Source: Ciona savignyi
Lineage: Eukaryota; Chordata; Ascidiacea; Phlebobranchia; Cionidae
DNA length: 64,000 nt
Assembly: GCA_000149265.1 (NCBI GenBank)
Contig: CH003047.1
Coordinates: 163,213 to 227,212 of the forward strand
Direction of reading: 5' to 3'
Below the pieces are notes generated by a model. That model was not told the origin of the DNA, did no database searches, and worked only from the letters and a program-made list of their open reading frames with translations. Positions within the stretch are counted from its first letter, which is position 1, and each line of letters starts with the position of its first letter. Shown one piece after another: positions 24,268 to 35,735 of the stretch. The position numbers and the translations under genes are program-made.

Positions 24268-24741
24268 AAATGGTGGTGTCGCTTTAATGATGATAATTAT
24301 GTCAACCCAGCCCGCTTGCTCCAACTTGTGGAACGTTTCAACTGGACAAGTAATGTTTGTATCGGAAGGCTTTCCCTCCCCTACTTTGACACAATTATAC
24401 ATGAAAAACCGTGGTGTGGAAGGGAAGAGTTGATGAAGACATACAGTGAAGTATCTGATGACCGTACTCTAGGTTTTATCATTACTGCACGTCTAAATGT
24501 AAATATTACTCCGACTGATCTCCTGCATTCAGATAATGAGAGATTGGCGGCGTTGGACCCAAACACTTTCTACAAACAAGTAAGATTAGGCTGGTTAAAT
24601 GACAGAAAAAATAAATTAAACATGAAAAATATAACTCAAAGCAAAGTTTTTGATGAAAATCAAGACCCTTCGAGATTTTATTCGGTACATTGTTTGATTT
24701 ATCCATTAACCGATTTTTGTAACTTATATTTATACTATTAA
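24268..24741 (+). pseudogene. Fringe-like GT31 glycosyltransferase fragment
   Basis: An open frame preceded by a pyrimidine tract and AG reads KWWCRFNDDNYVNPARLLQL, which matches the Fringe block around the DDD metal-binding motif (WFCHVDDDNYVNL in vertebrate Fringes; here NDD). It continues with IGRLSLP, then a DDRTLGF block (vertebrate DDCTIGY), LLHSDNERL, and near the end ENQDPSRFYSVHCLIYP (vertebrate ADPSRFRSIHCHLYP). Fringes add GlcNAc to O-fucose on Notch EGF repeats in the Golgi. About 45 residues between the two halves are absent, including the family's WFATGGAGFC core. No upstream exons were found, and the copy lies next to a hAT transposon remnant. I read it as a broken or captured gene piece, though the loss is in frame and an odd living paralogue is possible. 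Confidence 0.6.
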
Positions 24742-25555
24742 TATTCATTTGTGTTATTTGGTAGATCTGTATTACTCGGTATAATTTTATTTCTTTAAAA
24801 AAATGCTGTTAACAATTTAATACCGTAACACATTATTGCCATTACACTTTGTTGTGTAGTTTCACTTGCTCAAAATAAATAAGATTGTATTATTCCTGAG
24901 TGGGCAATATCGTAATTTTTTGTAGTAATACAGCGTCGCAAACCAAATTGAAAAATATTCCCAAATGCAGAACAAATGTTTGAAAATAAGTTTGTCTTTA
25001 TGGGTAGCATTCACCACTTTTACCCCTTGAATGCACACAAATCGTTGCCAAACAGGACGATGGAGTCTGAACATATTCGAATAAGTCATTTATCACAAGA
25101 TGAGTATCTTGGAAAAAAATATTAAAGGCCATCATAACCATTAAATACGAATTTAATCACCTAGTCCAAAATTTGTTTTTTCTCCCAGAAAAAAATCTGG
25201 TAGGCTACTCCATAACGAAACGCAAATTAACTTTCTTTTAGTGTGAATTAATTTCTAGTAATCATGGCGTACAACATAATTGTCCAATTGTTTCGTGGAT
25301 TTGTAGTTGGATATGTACTATTACAAAAGAGTTAAACATGTGCGATTTTAAAATTATATTGTGAAACAAACTTCACATATTTCAAGTACATTTGTCATCA
25401 AACGCTCGACGGAAGAGTATTGTTGGTGGAAGACACCCCAGGCATGTGCGTGATATAAAATAAACTAATAGACATTTGGTTATTTTACCAAAAAACAGTA
25501 CCTTTTTAACATCTTTGGTAATTCAAATACAGAATACCTTATAAATTCAATATGT

Positions 25556-25665
25556 CCAGCCAGTTTCCGCTAAGTGCCTTTAAAATAAGGACCCAACCTG
25601 CTTGCTAGCGACCAGTTTTATTGCTAAAATATTTCTACTAAAGGCAAAGCACTCGCCCCCAAGCT
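25556..25665 (-). repeat. SINE family 1, fragment
   Basis: CTAAGTGCCTTTAAAATAAG, CTGCTTGCTAGCGACCAGTT and AAGGCAAAGCACTC are antisense landmarks of the head and body. Confidence 0.55.
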
Positions 25666-26431
25666 ATTAAATTATAAAGTGAATCGATATGAATACTTTA
25701 GTGGGGTAAACCGGCAATAAATTCTTTGTTATGGCCCGATGTTTTTGATCTACAACGCAGTGATACTACGGTGTTTGGGACGTCGCTCATCATGAAAACG
25801 GTTTTGATCGATAAATAAGCTGAAGATGTGCCATAAGACGAAGTGAATGCCACAAACAAGTGGCGGCACCTCAGGCATCACCTTGTAATAAGAAATCTGT
25901 GTCTGACGGGACGCCGCGTTCCTATTTACCTAATCTATTGACGCACGGAGAGCATCTGGCTTAATATTTAATTACATGTGTGGCACTGTCAATGACATAC
26001 CCAGGGGATGATTGAAATATGTGAACATATTTTCGAAATAATCCCCTCCCTTCCCCGCCAATGGTTAGACATGGTCCTTTTGTGCTTAAATAAATAGTTG
26101 CAGTTAATGGCGTGCCGTGTGTATTAAATAAAACTTTAACTCATGTGCACTTTATTTTTTTACAATCTACAGGCTTAGCTTTGTCAAACACACTAGGCAA
26201 ATCAAGACTGTCGGTTTATTTTTTCAGGTCTGCTTTTGACATGTGTTTTTATAAAAAGGGGATTACACTCAGAATGAATAGGCTACTATTGAGACTGCGT
26301 TAGGGTGGGTCATAGTTAACGTAATGGAAATAATAAAATGTTAAATGGTAAAATATGTATTTTAATTGTATAATTAAAAATTTTAAGCATTGATAAAATA
26401 GAAATTATTTAGTTGGCTAAAATATACCAAG

Positions 26432-29400
26432 ATGTATGGCTTTGTATTGGAAAGTATAGTGGATTGTGTCCATGAACAGTGGGGGGAAGAAGTATGGATG
26501 CAACTCGTCGAAGAAATGGGATTCGATACTGTCGGCTTCTCAATTCACACGGTAGGATTTCGAGAAAAACATTTCCATATAGCGATGCGATTATACATAA
26601 TGCCTGCAAGGAGACGATTTGCCAAATATTTCTCCATATCTCTGTAATGCAAAGTGGTCTCGATAACAGGGCTGTTAATCAGGATCATGTTGCGTGAAGC
26701 CTAAGATTCTTTCAAAAACTTAAACCCAAAGTTGAGTATGTTAATGCAACACTCACAATGACGTAGAAGGGTCCGTAAATGCCATATCCGCTCGAGAATA
26801 GAAATCAAGTTATTGCGTAAAATCCATTTTTACAGATATACGAGGAAAGTATGATCCCTCTTATTGCACAAACCTTATCAAAGATGCTTCAGATCACAGA
26901 AGATGATATTATGTTTCAGGTTGAAATTTTATTCCTCCATATACAATTTTAATGTGAATAAAAAATATATTGTTATTTTTCCCAGTTCGGTGGTCATTTT
27001 ATGACGTTTGTGTCAAGTTACGGATATGATCAAATTACTAAAGTTCTGGGAAGAAGTATTCGCGATTTCATAAACAGTTTAGACAACCTGCACGACTACA
27101 TAAGTAATCTTTACAAAGACATCAAACCACCGAGGTAATAGAACTTATCATTATTTTGAATTCATAATCACAATTTTGGTAAGCTTAAACGTATAAGCTA
27201 CATAACTACAAAAAAGTTTTAAATTTAACGCTATTTAGATATTTGGATTTGGTATATTAGTTTGAATAGGTGCAAACATTTTTTTTACTATTTCAGTTTT
27301 TATGTTGAAACCGAGGACGACAAAGGGTTAACATTCCATTACAATACACCTCGAAAATATTTTGGTTATATTCATTATGTACGAGGTTTAGTATACACGG
27401 CCTCTGTTATGCATTACAATCTACATGACGCCGTCGTCGAGGTCATCAAGCAGGAAATGCTAGGAGAAGTTATGCATGGAATTATAAGGTATGATATTGG
27501 AGGTGCCGGTCCTGCGCAGCAACCAAATGCGGCGAGATCAATTCGAAGATCATTTTTCTGTGGTCTTTTGATTTTAATTTACCATAAAAGCGTCCCTGAA
27601 AAAGTATCGTTTTTATGTTGTAGTTATGCCTTTTTTTAATTGAAGGTGTGTTTTTCTGATTTCTGTTATGCATGTTTAAATTTCTTAAAATTAAAGTAAA
27701 TAAATCGTTCCAACCAGCAGAAATTGCCGATAACGCCAAAAATGCTAAACATAGGCCTACTTTTAAACATTTTCACCGAAAGCGGGGATTAAAAATCGAA
27801 GCAAACTATTACTATGCCAGTTAAGATTCCTGAAAGTTTTTAACCTGAGTGGATAACGTGTTTTACCCAATAATCAGGCTACCGAACATGCCTGTCATCA
27901 GCGTGCAGCAAAAAAAAACAAAGAAAGAAAAATATCATAGTAATATAAAAATGTGTTAGTTTGTATTACACTGTTACCACGTATATAAAGCTTAAACCCT
28001 TAAAACTTACACGGATGTATAATATTTTTAATTGCTAACAAAAAAATAATTGGACAAATCACTTCAAAAAAGGAAAAAAATATACAATAAAACTAAATAT
28101 AGATCAAACCGGTATAAATGAATGCAAAAAATTCAATACAAACATACATTGTGGCTTCCAATCTTTAACACCTTTTTTTCCGGAAATCCCCATACAACAA
28201 ACCACAAACAGAAAGGAAATATCTGATTGAAGTTAAAATTGATTATATAGGCGTTAGCTAGTCCGATTGATAGGGTTGGTAGGTTGGCAACCGCAGAGTT
28301 GCAGGGTCAAACGTGATGGCTAGCTAGTTAGTTGTGTCCTTGGCCAAGGCACTTAACAGACATTGGCATGAACCCAGCGAATTAATGGGTTTTGCCAAAT
28401 AAAGGAACGTGTGAATTATACAAAAACCCGCGTACTGCAATAGCTCCGGTAACCATACGGTGGATGCGAGATAATCTGAAGATTTCCCCTGTGTTAACCC
28501 CCTTGGTTTTCTTGCTCACGGAGATAAACATGATTATCCTATCCTATTGTGTAGTAAATAAGTAAAATTATATTTAGTTATATTCCAATAAAATATTTTT
28601 TTCATCTTTATATCAAACACGTAATTCGTCTTTTTTACGCCCAAGGTTTGTTTTTATTGTTGTTTTGTTTTACCAACGTAAATACATTAATCAGAAATCA
28701 TGGTTATCAAGTTTGGATAGGTTACTCGGAAATGCATGAGTTTCTGTTTGCACAAACATACCTTACACACTTTGTATCAGAAAGAGTGATTAGATCTGTA
28801 TTATACAGCTTGCGCCCAAAATGAGTTTCAAAACAGTGGTGGTTAACACGTGGTTGACACTCCCTAGTTATATTAACAAGCACTTTTGCGTATGACATTG
28901 GAGATCTATTACCAATCACTTTTAAATATTAGGTTGTAGATCTATTAACACTTACTTTTGCGTATTACGTTGTAGTTTTGTTTAACAAAACATCAGCTGA
29001 TACATCTCTTCTTTTAAAACTAAGTCAATAATATTGCAAGCGGGCCAACTTATATTGCAGAATAAACTTCCAAAACGGTTCAGTGGGTAAGCAAGGTGCT
29101 TGGATGCCTGCTCTTGCTAAACTCCGATCTGTCACTCCTGTCAGTGTAAACAGTGACGTTGTGCTCAATTCCTTTCCATTTTCTATAATATTCGGCGAGG
29201 TAAGAAGTATTTTGCTAAATGTCTTGTATGAATAAATAAAATTTTCAAAATCATAGTTTTGCGTCGATTTCACGTTTTCGAAAAAATATATTCTAACTAT
29301 TAAAGGGTTTGTTAGAAATAGTTAAGCCTTCGAAGTTGCTGCAACATGTTTTATTTTTTGACAGAACATGGAGGTGATAACATGTGGGGCTGGAGTCGTA

Positions 29401-32400
29401 AAAACTTTCCCAACCTTAGTAGGCAAGAAAGTAACAGATTTCTTTGTGTTGACCAAGCCAATCGGAATGCCGTTATCATGGACTTTCGTAAGTAGCACGA
29501 AACATTTCCGGATGATCATCAGTTAGTAGTAATAAATCTATTATGAGTTTTATCATATCCACATCCTAAACTATACTTTTGTTTCTTTATAAGTATTTTC
29601 TAGCCAAGGGTATGGGTTGCGACAACGTATTAAGATGTAACCATACAAAAACTTACTGTGTTTTACGACCCGGAGGCTTGTGAAATATAGATTGCACCTG
29701 AGAGTTATAAAAAATTAAACAAAACCTGTTTTAATTTGTACAAAAGTCATAACCAATATTGTTTTACATGAACTTTTCCACTTACACTTCGTGTAGTTTC
29801 AGTCATTTTTTTCACAGATGAAAAATAGACCGGTGAACGTCTTGGTGGAAATGACTTCAACTGTTGCGTTGTGGACAGAATATGAGAAGTACCTACGTTC
29901 ACAGGGTAAGCAAAATATTGCTTTAACTTTTACTTTGATGTAGTTAAGCAATAAACTATAACTATATAAATTTAACAAAAATAGATTTAACAAATATCTT
30001 AAAACTGCATTAGCCAAAGCTTACATTAAAACCACGATTTAGTTGTTAAAAATCATATTAAGGGCACATGCACAGATTAGGCGCCAATCTAGTGTTGGCG
30101 TACATTCTTGCTACATATATTTATATTTATGACGTTTATCGCGTTAATTTGCAAGCAGATTCCAATATGTCTGTGAGTTATTAAACTAAGCCAGCTGCAA
30201 GTATATGCATATGAACAAATACAAATGTGCGGACCAGTTCTGTTTTTGGTTACAAAAAAATAGGGCTGATTTAATTATAGGGCTGCAACGATATTTGTAA
30301 AAAAATATCAATAATCGCGGGTTACGTATCGCGATAACCGCGATGGGGAATTCCCAACATCTAAACTAAACGTTTTAAACGGATTAAAATTTTATTGATG
30401 ACAATAAAACTATTTGCGTAAAGAACGAAAAGTTCGCCAAATGCCGATAAGCGTAGTTGGTAAATACAGTGTTGCGTTCGTAAAGTTTTTCTAAATAATT
30501 TCACTATTGCACAAAACACCATTCGCACGTTTATTATCAACATGCACGCATTGATTTTTCAACTTTTTATCCCGTAATACAAGTAAGTTATGCTAAGTTT
30601 GTAATATCGAAAGTTAGTTGGTATAAATACAAATGTATGGGACAATGGCCGTAAAAGAGTATGTCAGGCATCAGCAACTTTTTTTTGAGAGATTTTTTTT
30701 CATGAAACGCAGCGTGAATTGACGCGCACGCGGATTCTAAACCATAAGTATGTACAAACTCAAGCCTTCTCTCATAAAGTTCAAACTGTCTATACTATAT
30801 TCATTGAAATTATTAAAATATTGTTTTCTCTTATCGGCTTACTAATATTCAAATTAGCTGTTTAACTACGCAAACCGTAAATAATATTGGTTGGCCGGCG
30901 AAGTTGCTTTCATAATGATAATATGCCTAAATTGGTATACACTGCATTCAAAAGGTTACCGAGCTATGGAGTATGTATAAATAAACAGTATCATTACAAC
31001 AAATTAACAACACCCTATAATACATAATGATAGACGTAGGACTACGTTTTATGCGATTATTATATCATAATAACAAATGTTACGGTGTGTGCTCGGCATA
31101 CAATGTGTTTGTGAGTATAACGCTGTTTTATCGATCTTCAAGTACGCATTTTATGCAAAGTTTCCTGATAAAATAATGCGCCTAGGGTACAATAACCACA
31201 ATACGCTTTTGTTAGTATCGTAGCTTAGTAGTATCGATAGTATCGCGATTATCGATACATCGTGGAAACACTAGATTTAAGTGGGATTCCAAACAATTTT
31301 CTTCTTTAAACGATTCATGCTATAACCAATTTCGGCTAATTCTTTGATCACAAGTTTCTTACATAGTCTGTAGAAGAACTCTACAGTGGTTACCAAACAA
31401 ATTATTGTTATTTTCTGTTGTTTAAATGCGTGTTTTACCTATACATGCCGATAATATTTAAAACCTTCGGTCGGTGGGAAGGACCGTTTTGAGTAAACCA
31501 CTTGGTTATTCCACCCAGACAATTTCATTAGCCGTAAGTCCACTTAAATTCCAAATGTTTCGGTCAATATGCCATTGAAAGTTATACTAATTTTAGTGCA
31601 GATTTTGGGTTCTGATCACTCACCACCTCACAAGCAGCGGGATGATTCTATCTCACTGAAACTCAGAGGAACTTCTGCATTCCTAAAAAGTTGGAATGCG
31701 ATTATTTTCATGTGCACCCCAGTGTAAGTAAACAGTGATGGTGGGGCCGTCTATAATACTAATATTTAAAAAATAGCATTAAAGCAGGGGTCGGCAACCT
31801 TTTCATAGTCGCGGGCCAAAACCAAACTCATAATGATCTCGGTGGGCCGTAATAAATTCCTCAACTCCACATCAACTTTTCTACGTTTTGTTAATATTTC
31901 AAGATTGCAAAATCAATTAGAAAAATGTATGTTTACTACCTAGTATTATTTATCGTACAGGACTTTAGTTAGTAAAGAACATGATGCAAACACATATGAA
32001 ATAGCAAAAACGATGTCTGTTGTGTAATGTCATAATGTCACATGTCATAATATGTGTCATAACGTCATAATGTCATAAAATTACAATTGGATTGCTTCTT
32101 CTCTCACTAACGCATGCCAACAAACACACACACTTTTTGGCTTCTCTCAAAGCATTTTCTTTGTCTGCACGCACACATTCTCACTATTTGCTTGGCGGGC
32201 TGGATGCGGCCCGCGGGCCGTAGGTTGCCGACCCCTGCTTTAAAGAAACATACACTTAAGAACACTTAATAATACATAACTTATAAATATTTATACTATA
32301 TTACGAGATTAAGAAGCTGCTTGTGGTCAAATTGGTTATAAAATTTTCACCTCTTAAGCGACAAAGTGGACTATAGATGTTTGGGTTATATACTCAATGT

Positions 32401-35400
32401 CCTTATCCTGTTCGACACAGTGCTTTAGCTCTACGAACCCGAAATCAGCCAACAAGTGATCTTACATCCTGTGTTCGCATCCTCTGGTATAAAATGAATA
32501 AATTAGGGACAGGATATACACTTTTTCAAGGCGACTCACTAATCCACCAATCTATTCTAATACCATATTCTAAGTTTACCAGATATTGCGAGACCTGCTG
32601 ACGCGATCAATCGTTACCTTATTACACATACCCACACCACAGATTCGACACCATGGATGTAATGAAGGATGTAGGTCTTTATGTCAGTGATCTTAGTTTC
32701 CAAGATTCGTTACAGATGTTGCTCATGGCAGGACCTCAGCAATCCGCGGAGCTAAAAATCGCATTGAACATGGTAAATTGAAATATTATTTTGTTGATAA
32801 GGTTCCAATGACTTTTAGACTCCAATTTACTACAGCTTTTATATTACGATTTATAAATGTATTTTGCAATTATAACTAATCAGTGTATTTTAAGCGGATA
32901 ACGATAGGATATAGCGTATAAGGTAGTGACCGACTTCCGATCAACCACCTTTCAACGGACTGACCAACGCATTACCAAAATGGAATTGAAGTTTTACCTT
33001 AAATGATTTATTTTATGAACCACAAAACGAGCTCTTATGATTTGACAGGAACAAGGAAAGACAGCCAAGATGGAGGAGACTTTGGAAGAATTGGAAAAGG
33101 AAAATAGAAAAACGGAAGCTCTTTTATTCTCTTTAATTCCGAGAGAAATTGCAGAGCGACTTAAGAAGGGAGAAGGAGCTGTTAATCTCGCTGAGGTACG
33201 TGGAATTTGTAGGGTGTTTTTATGAAAACAAGCGATATATTACAATCCGCTCAAGTGAAAGCAAAATAAACTACCATTTTTTTCATAACAGAGCAGAACA
33301 TTTAGATATAAAGACTACTCTGTTCGTTATTATATATATAAAACGTACACAGTAGTTAATGTAGATATAACTCAATANNNNNNNNNNNNNNNNNNNNNNN
33401 NNNNNNNNNNNNNNNNNNNNNNNNNNNNNNNNNNNNNNNNNNNNNNNNNNNNNNNNNNNNNNNNNNNNNNNNNNNNNGGTAATCTAAATAACTCAATAAA
33501 GTGCTTACAATGATTTAATTTATCTTTTAACTTCAATTGGAATTCTATTCTGGAGTGTTTCACAGATGTTCCCCGACGTGACCGTACTGTTTAGTGATAT
33601 TGTGGGGTTCACGAATATCTGCACTCGCATCACTCCAATGGAAGTTGTGTGCATTCTGAACACCATATACACAGTGTTCGATGTGTTAAGCGAACGGTAG
33701 GTAGCAGTTAATGATGTTTTGACTTTTCAAGAAACTTGCAGAATGCTTAGCAAAACCGATTCATAAACAGAATTATATACAATCGTCTACTGTCCGTATT
33801 ACAAGGCATATCAAAGTAACCTTATAAAAAATGCACCGATTACACAACCACCCATATAACATGTTATAATGCAACATGTCCTTAAAACTAACTTGTTTGT
33901 ATGGTTGCAGATACGCTGTTTTTAAAGTTGAAACAATTGGCGACGGCTACATGGCGGTCTCTGGTGCCCCTGTGCGGACGAAGGTTCACGCCCAACGCAT
34001 AAGTGATATGGCGCTGGAGATGCAGGCTGGCATCAGATATGTGAAAAACCCTGCTGACGGAGAGCCAATCAGAATCAGAATAGGTTAAATGGGGTCTTAA
34101 GATTTTAAAAATAAATTCTTAGCTGACATATTCTTAATTCAATCGGATTATGTTTCGCCATAACACAAGTTTGGTCTGTATTAAAACGATTTTAGAAGAT
34201 CTTAGAAGTAAAATACTTGCGATATATATAAATACATATCAATTTATAAATGGCAGGTATACATTCCGGGGGCGTTGTGGCAGGGGTCGTCGGGCGGAAG
34301 ATGATCCGGTACTGTTTGTTTGGTGACACGGTGAACACTGCTTCGCGAATGGAAATTACAGGAAAGGGAGGTGAGATACATATCAGTACAACTGTGCGAG
34401 ACCAACTCGTACAAACGGAGGAATACTTGATCAAAGACCGAGGGATCATGTATGTCAAGGTAAGTGATATTGTCGGTTTTTAGGGAAATCCTGTAGAGCA
34501 CTGCACAATTTACCACCTGTAAATAAACTTTGAAATATTTTATCAAAATGCTGCCTTAAAAATTACAGCGAAATGTATGGTTCAACAGGGCAAGGGCCAA
34601 ATGAGGACTTACTGGTTAAATGGGAAGAAAGGAAAATATATTTCAATTTCAAATGCAGTTGACCCAGAGTAAGATAAATATATCATTGTGGTTCGTTGTT
34701 CCTCTTTGACGTAATTGGTAGTACAACATTTTTGTAGTTTTTTCTGTACAAAGCAGTACACGTATTGGTTGCATTAACCATTTGTCCACACAATCAAGCT
34801 GTAATCTAAATAGTGTGTGTCAACCTAACTAATTTTTTAGAAACAAGACAAAGATTGATAAGAAAGTACAAAGGCTACAAGCGTTGAATAGTTTAAAGAA
34901 TTATAAAATGGAGGTAATTACCCGTAAAAATAGCATCGGTATGGAATATGGATACCATTAACTTTGCCATGCGTCGCAGAACTTGTGTAAAGTGCATTGC
35001 ATCCAAATGCTACCTTAACTCCAACATTTGTTTTTTAGAACAATAAAAGAAACGCGTCAAACCAAGTTTTAAAAATAGAGGATGTTCAAGATTCGCAAAG
35101 CGTGGGAGAAAACGAAGAAGGCCAATGTAAAATAGGTAACGCTCTTAAGTAGGCAAAATAAAAGATATACATATATGCAGTACACAATTTACGACGTGGT
35201 GCCTGTGATTGCTGTATGTGTGTTTTTTGTCTAATGTTTATCTGGCGATGCCACAATTTAATACGAACCAGTTCGAAGGGTTTGTTAGGATATACTTAAT
35301 GTGCCGATAAAATATTTCGTTATCTTGTTTAATTTTTGTACAGAGAATGGCGAAGATGGCGAGAAGGAAACTTATTCTTGTTCTGGTAAGTTTTTAAGTT

Positions 35401-35735
35401 TGGTCTGGTAAAGTTTTACTTACAGGAGATGTTAATTTCTAATTACAGGTGAGCACTTAAACTTAGCGTCACCACATGTGTCAAATATGAGTTCAACTTC
35501 AAAGTTGAGCGACAAAGTAGACAACCAGTCGTGTGTGGAAACCAATGAAAGACCGCAGGATGGTAAAGGTTGTGTGGGTGGGATGGAGCGAAGTCACAGA
35601 TCCAACAGCGGAGAGAATACTGCTAGTAAAGAGACAAAAAGAAGCAACAAAAAGGGAAAGATCTTTTCGATCATGAAATTTGTGGGAATAGATAATTCAA
35701 AGAAGAGAGGCTCCAGCATATGCACTGTACTTTGA
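26432..35735 (+). CDS. GUCY1B2: Soluble guanylate cyclase, beta-2 type, with CAAX (18 exons)
   Basis: Exons: 26432-26551, 26836-26919, 26986-27134, 27297-27488, 29061-29199, 29365-29487, 29818-29905, 31597-31723, 32643-32772, 33049-33195, 33566-33696, 33911-34083, 34257-34459, 34589-34668, 34841-34913, 35039-35135, 35344-35385, 35449-35735. All phases agree, giving 794 residues. Domains: H-NOX haem domain 1-182 with proximal His104 (LDNLHDYI); PAS-like H-NOBA from about 220 (FPFSIIFGE); signalling helix around 385-425; class III cyclase 434-630; a charged Ser-rich tail; C-terminal CTVL. Metal-binding Asp444 and Asp488, guanine-site Glu484 and Cys554, and Asn561/Arg565 (NTASRME) are all present. 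The enzyme makes cGMP from GTP under NO or O2 control of the haem. The beta-2 call rests on the cyclase sequence and the prenylation box; an atypical O2-sensing type is an alternative. Confidence 0.93.
27780..27950 (+). repeat. Dispersed repeat block, second copy
   Basis: Counterpart of 640-800, within cyclase intron 4; ends ACATGCCTGTCATCAGCGTG, which links it to the array family at 4680-5670. Confidence 0.5.
28158..28800 (+). repeat. Dispersed repeat, second copy, split by a SINE
   Basis: TTTTTCCGGAAATCCCCATA, AAAGGAAATATCTGATTGAA, TTATATTCCAATAAAATATT and ATATCAAACACGTA match the window start (1-390) in order. The match is interrupted by the SINE at 28257-28547, which therefore inserted later. 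Confidence 0.65.
28257..28547 (+). repeat. SINE family 1, full-length, in cyclase intron 4
   Basis: Diverged tRNA-like head (GTTGCAGGGTCAAACGTGAT), body and CCTATCCTATT tail; sits inside an older dispersed repeat. Confidence 0.85.
30276..31273. mobile_element. Possible hAT-like element in cyclase intron 7
   Basis: About 1 kb between GATTTAAT (30268-30275) and GATTTAAG (31274-31281), which would be an 8-base target duplication with one mismatch. The left inner end reads GGGCTGCAACGATA and the right TATCGATACATCGTGG, both with ATCG-rich subterminal runs (TATCGCGATAACCGCGAT near the left, TATCGCGATTATCGATA near the right). End similarity is imperfect and no transposase frame is seen. Confidence 0.5.
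31785..32237. mobile_element. hAT non-autonomous element (MITE) in cyclase intron 8
   Basis: 453 bases with inverted ends CAGGGGTCGGCAACC and GGTTGCCGACCCCTG, flanked by CATTAAAG and CTTTAAAG (8-base duplication, 7 of 8 matching). Inside the ends lie GCGGGCCAAA and GGCCCGCGGGCCG. A run of CATAATGTCA-like short repeats fills the centre (about 32020-32080). No transposase. Confidence 0.88.
33378..33477. other. Assembly gap of 100 N
   Basis: Exactly 100 undetermined bases inside the tenth intron of the cyclase gene. Exons on either side join in phase and match the family without missing residues, so no coding exon needs to be hidden here. The flanks resemble each other (both contain an AACTCAATA-ending stretch). 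Confidence 0.99.

Larger units (their letters stand above)
20441..26431. other. AGA-cyclase spacer, repeat-rich
   Basis: Holds several SINE copies, the hAT remnant and the Fringe-like fragment listed separately. The remainder (20441-20980, 21660-22190, 22970-23430, 24750-25550, 25670-26430) shows no supported gene. Confidence 0.6.

Noticed and set aside
25383-25460. Short run LDGRVLLVEDTPGM resembling a GTPase G3 motif
   Set aside because: No P-loop or other G-box nearby, no clear exon borders; likely chance.
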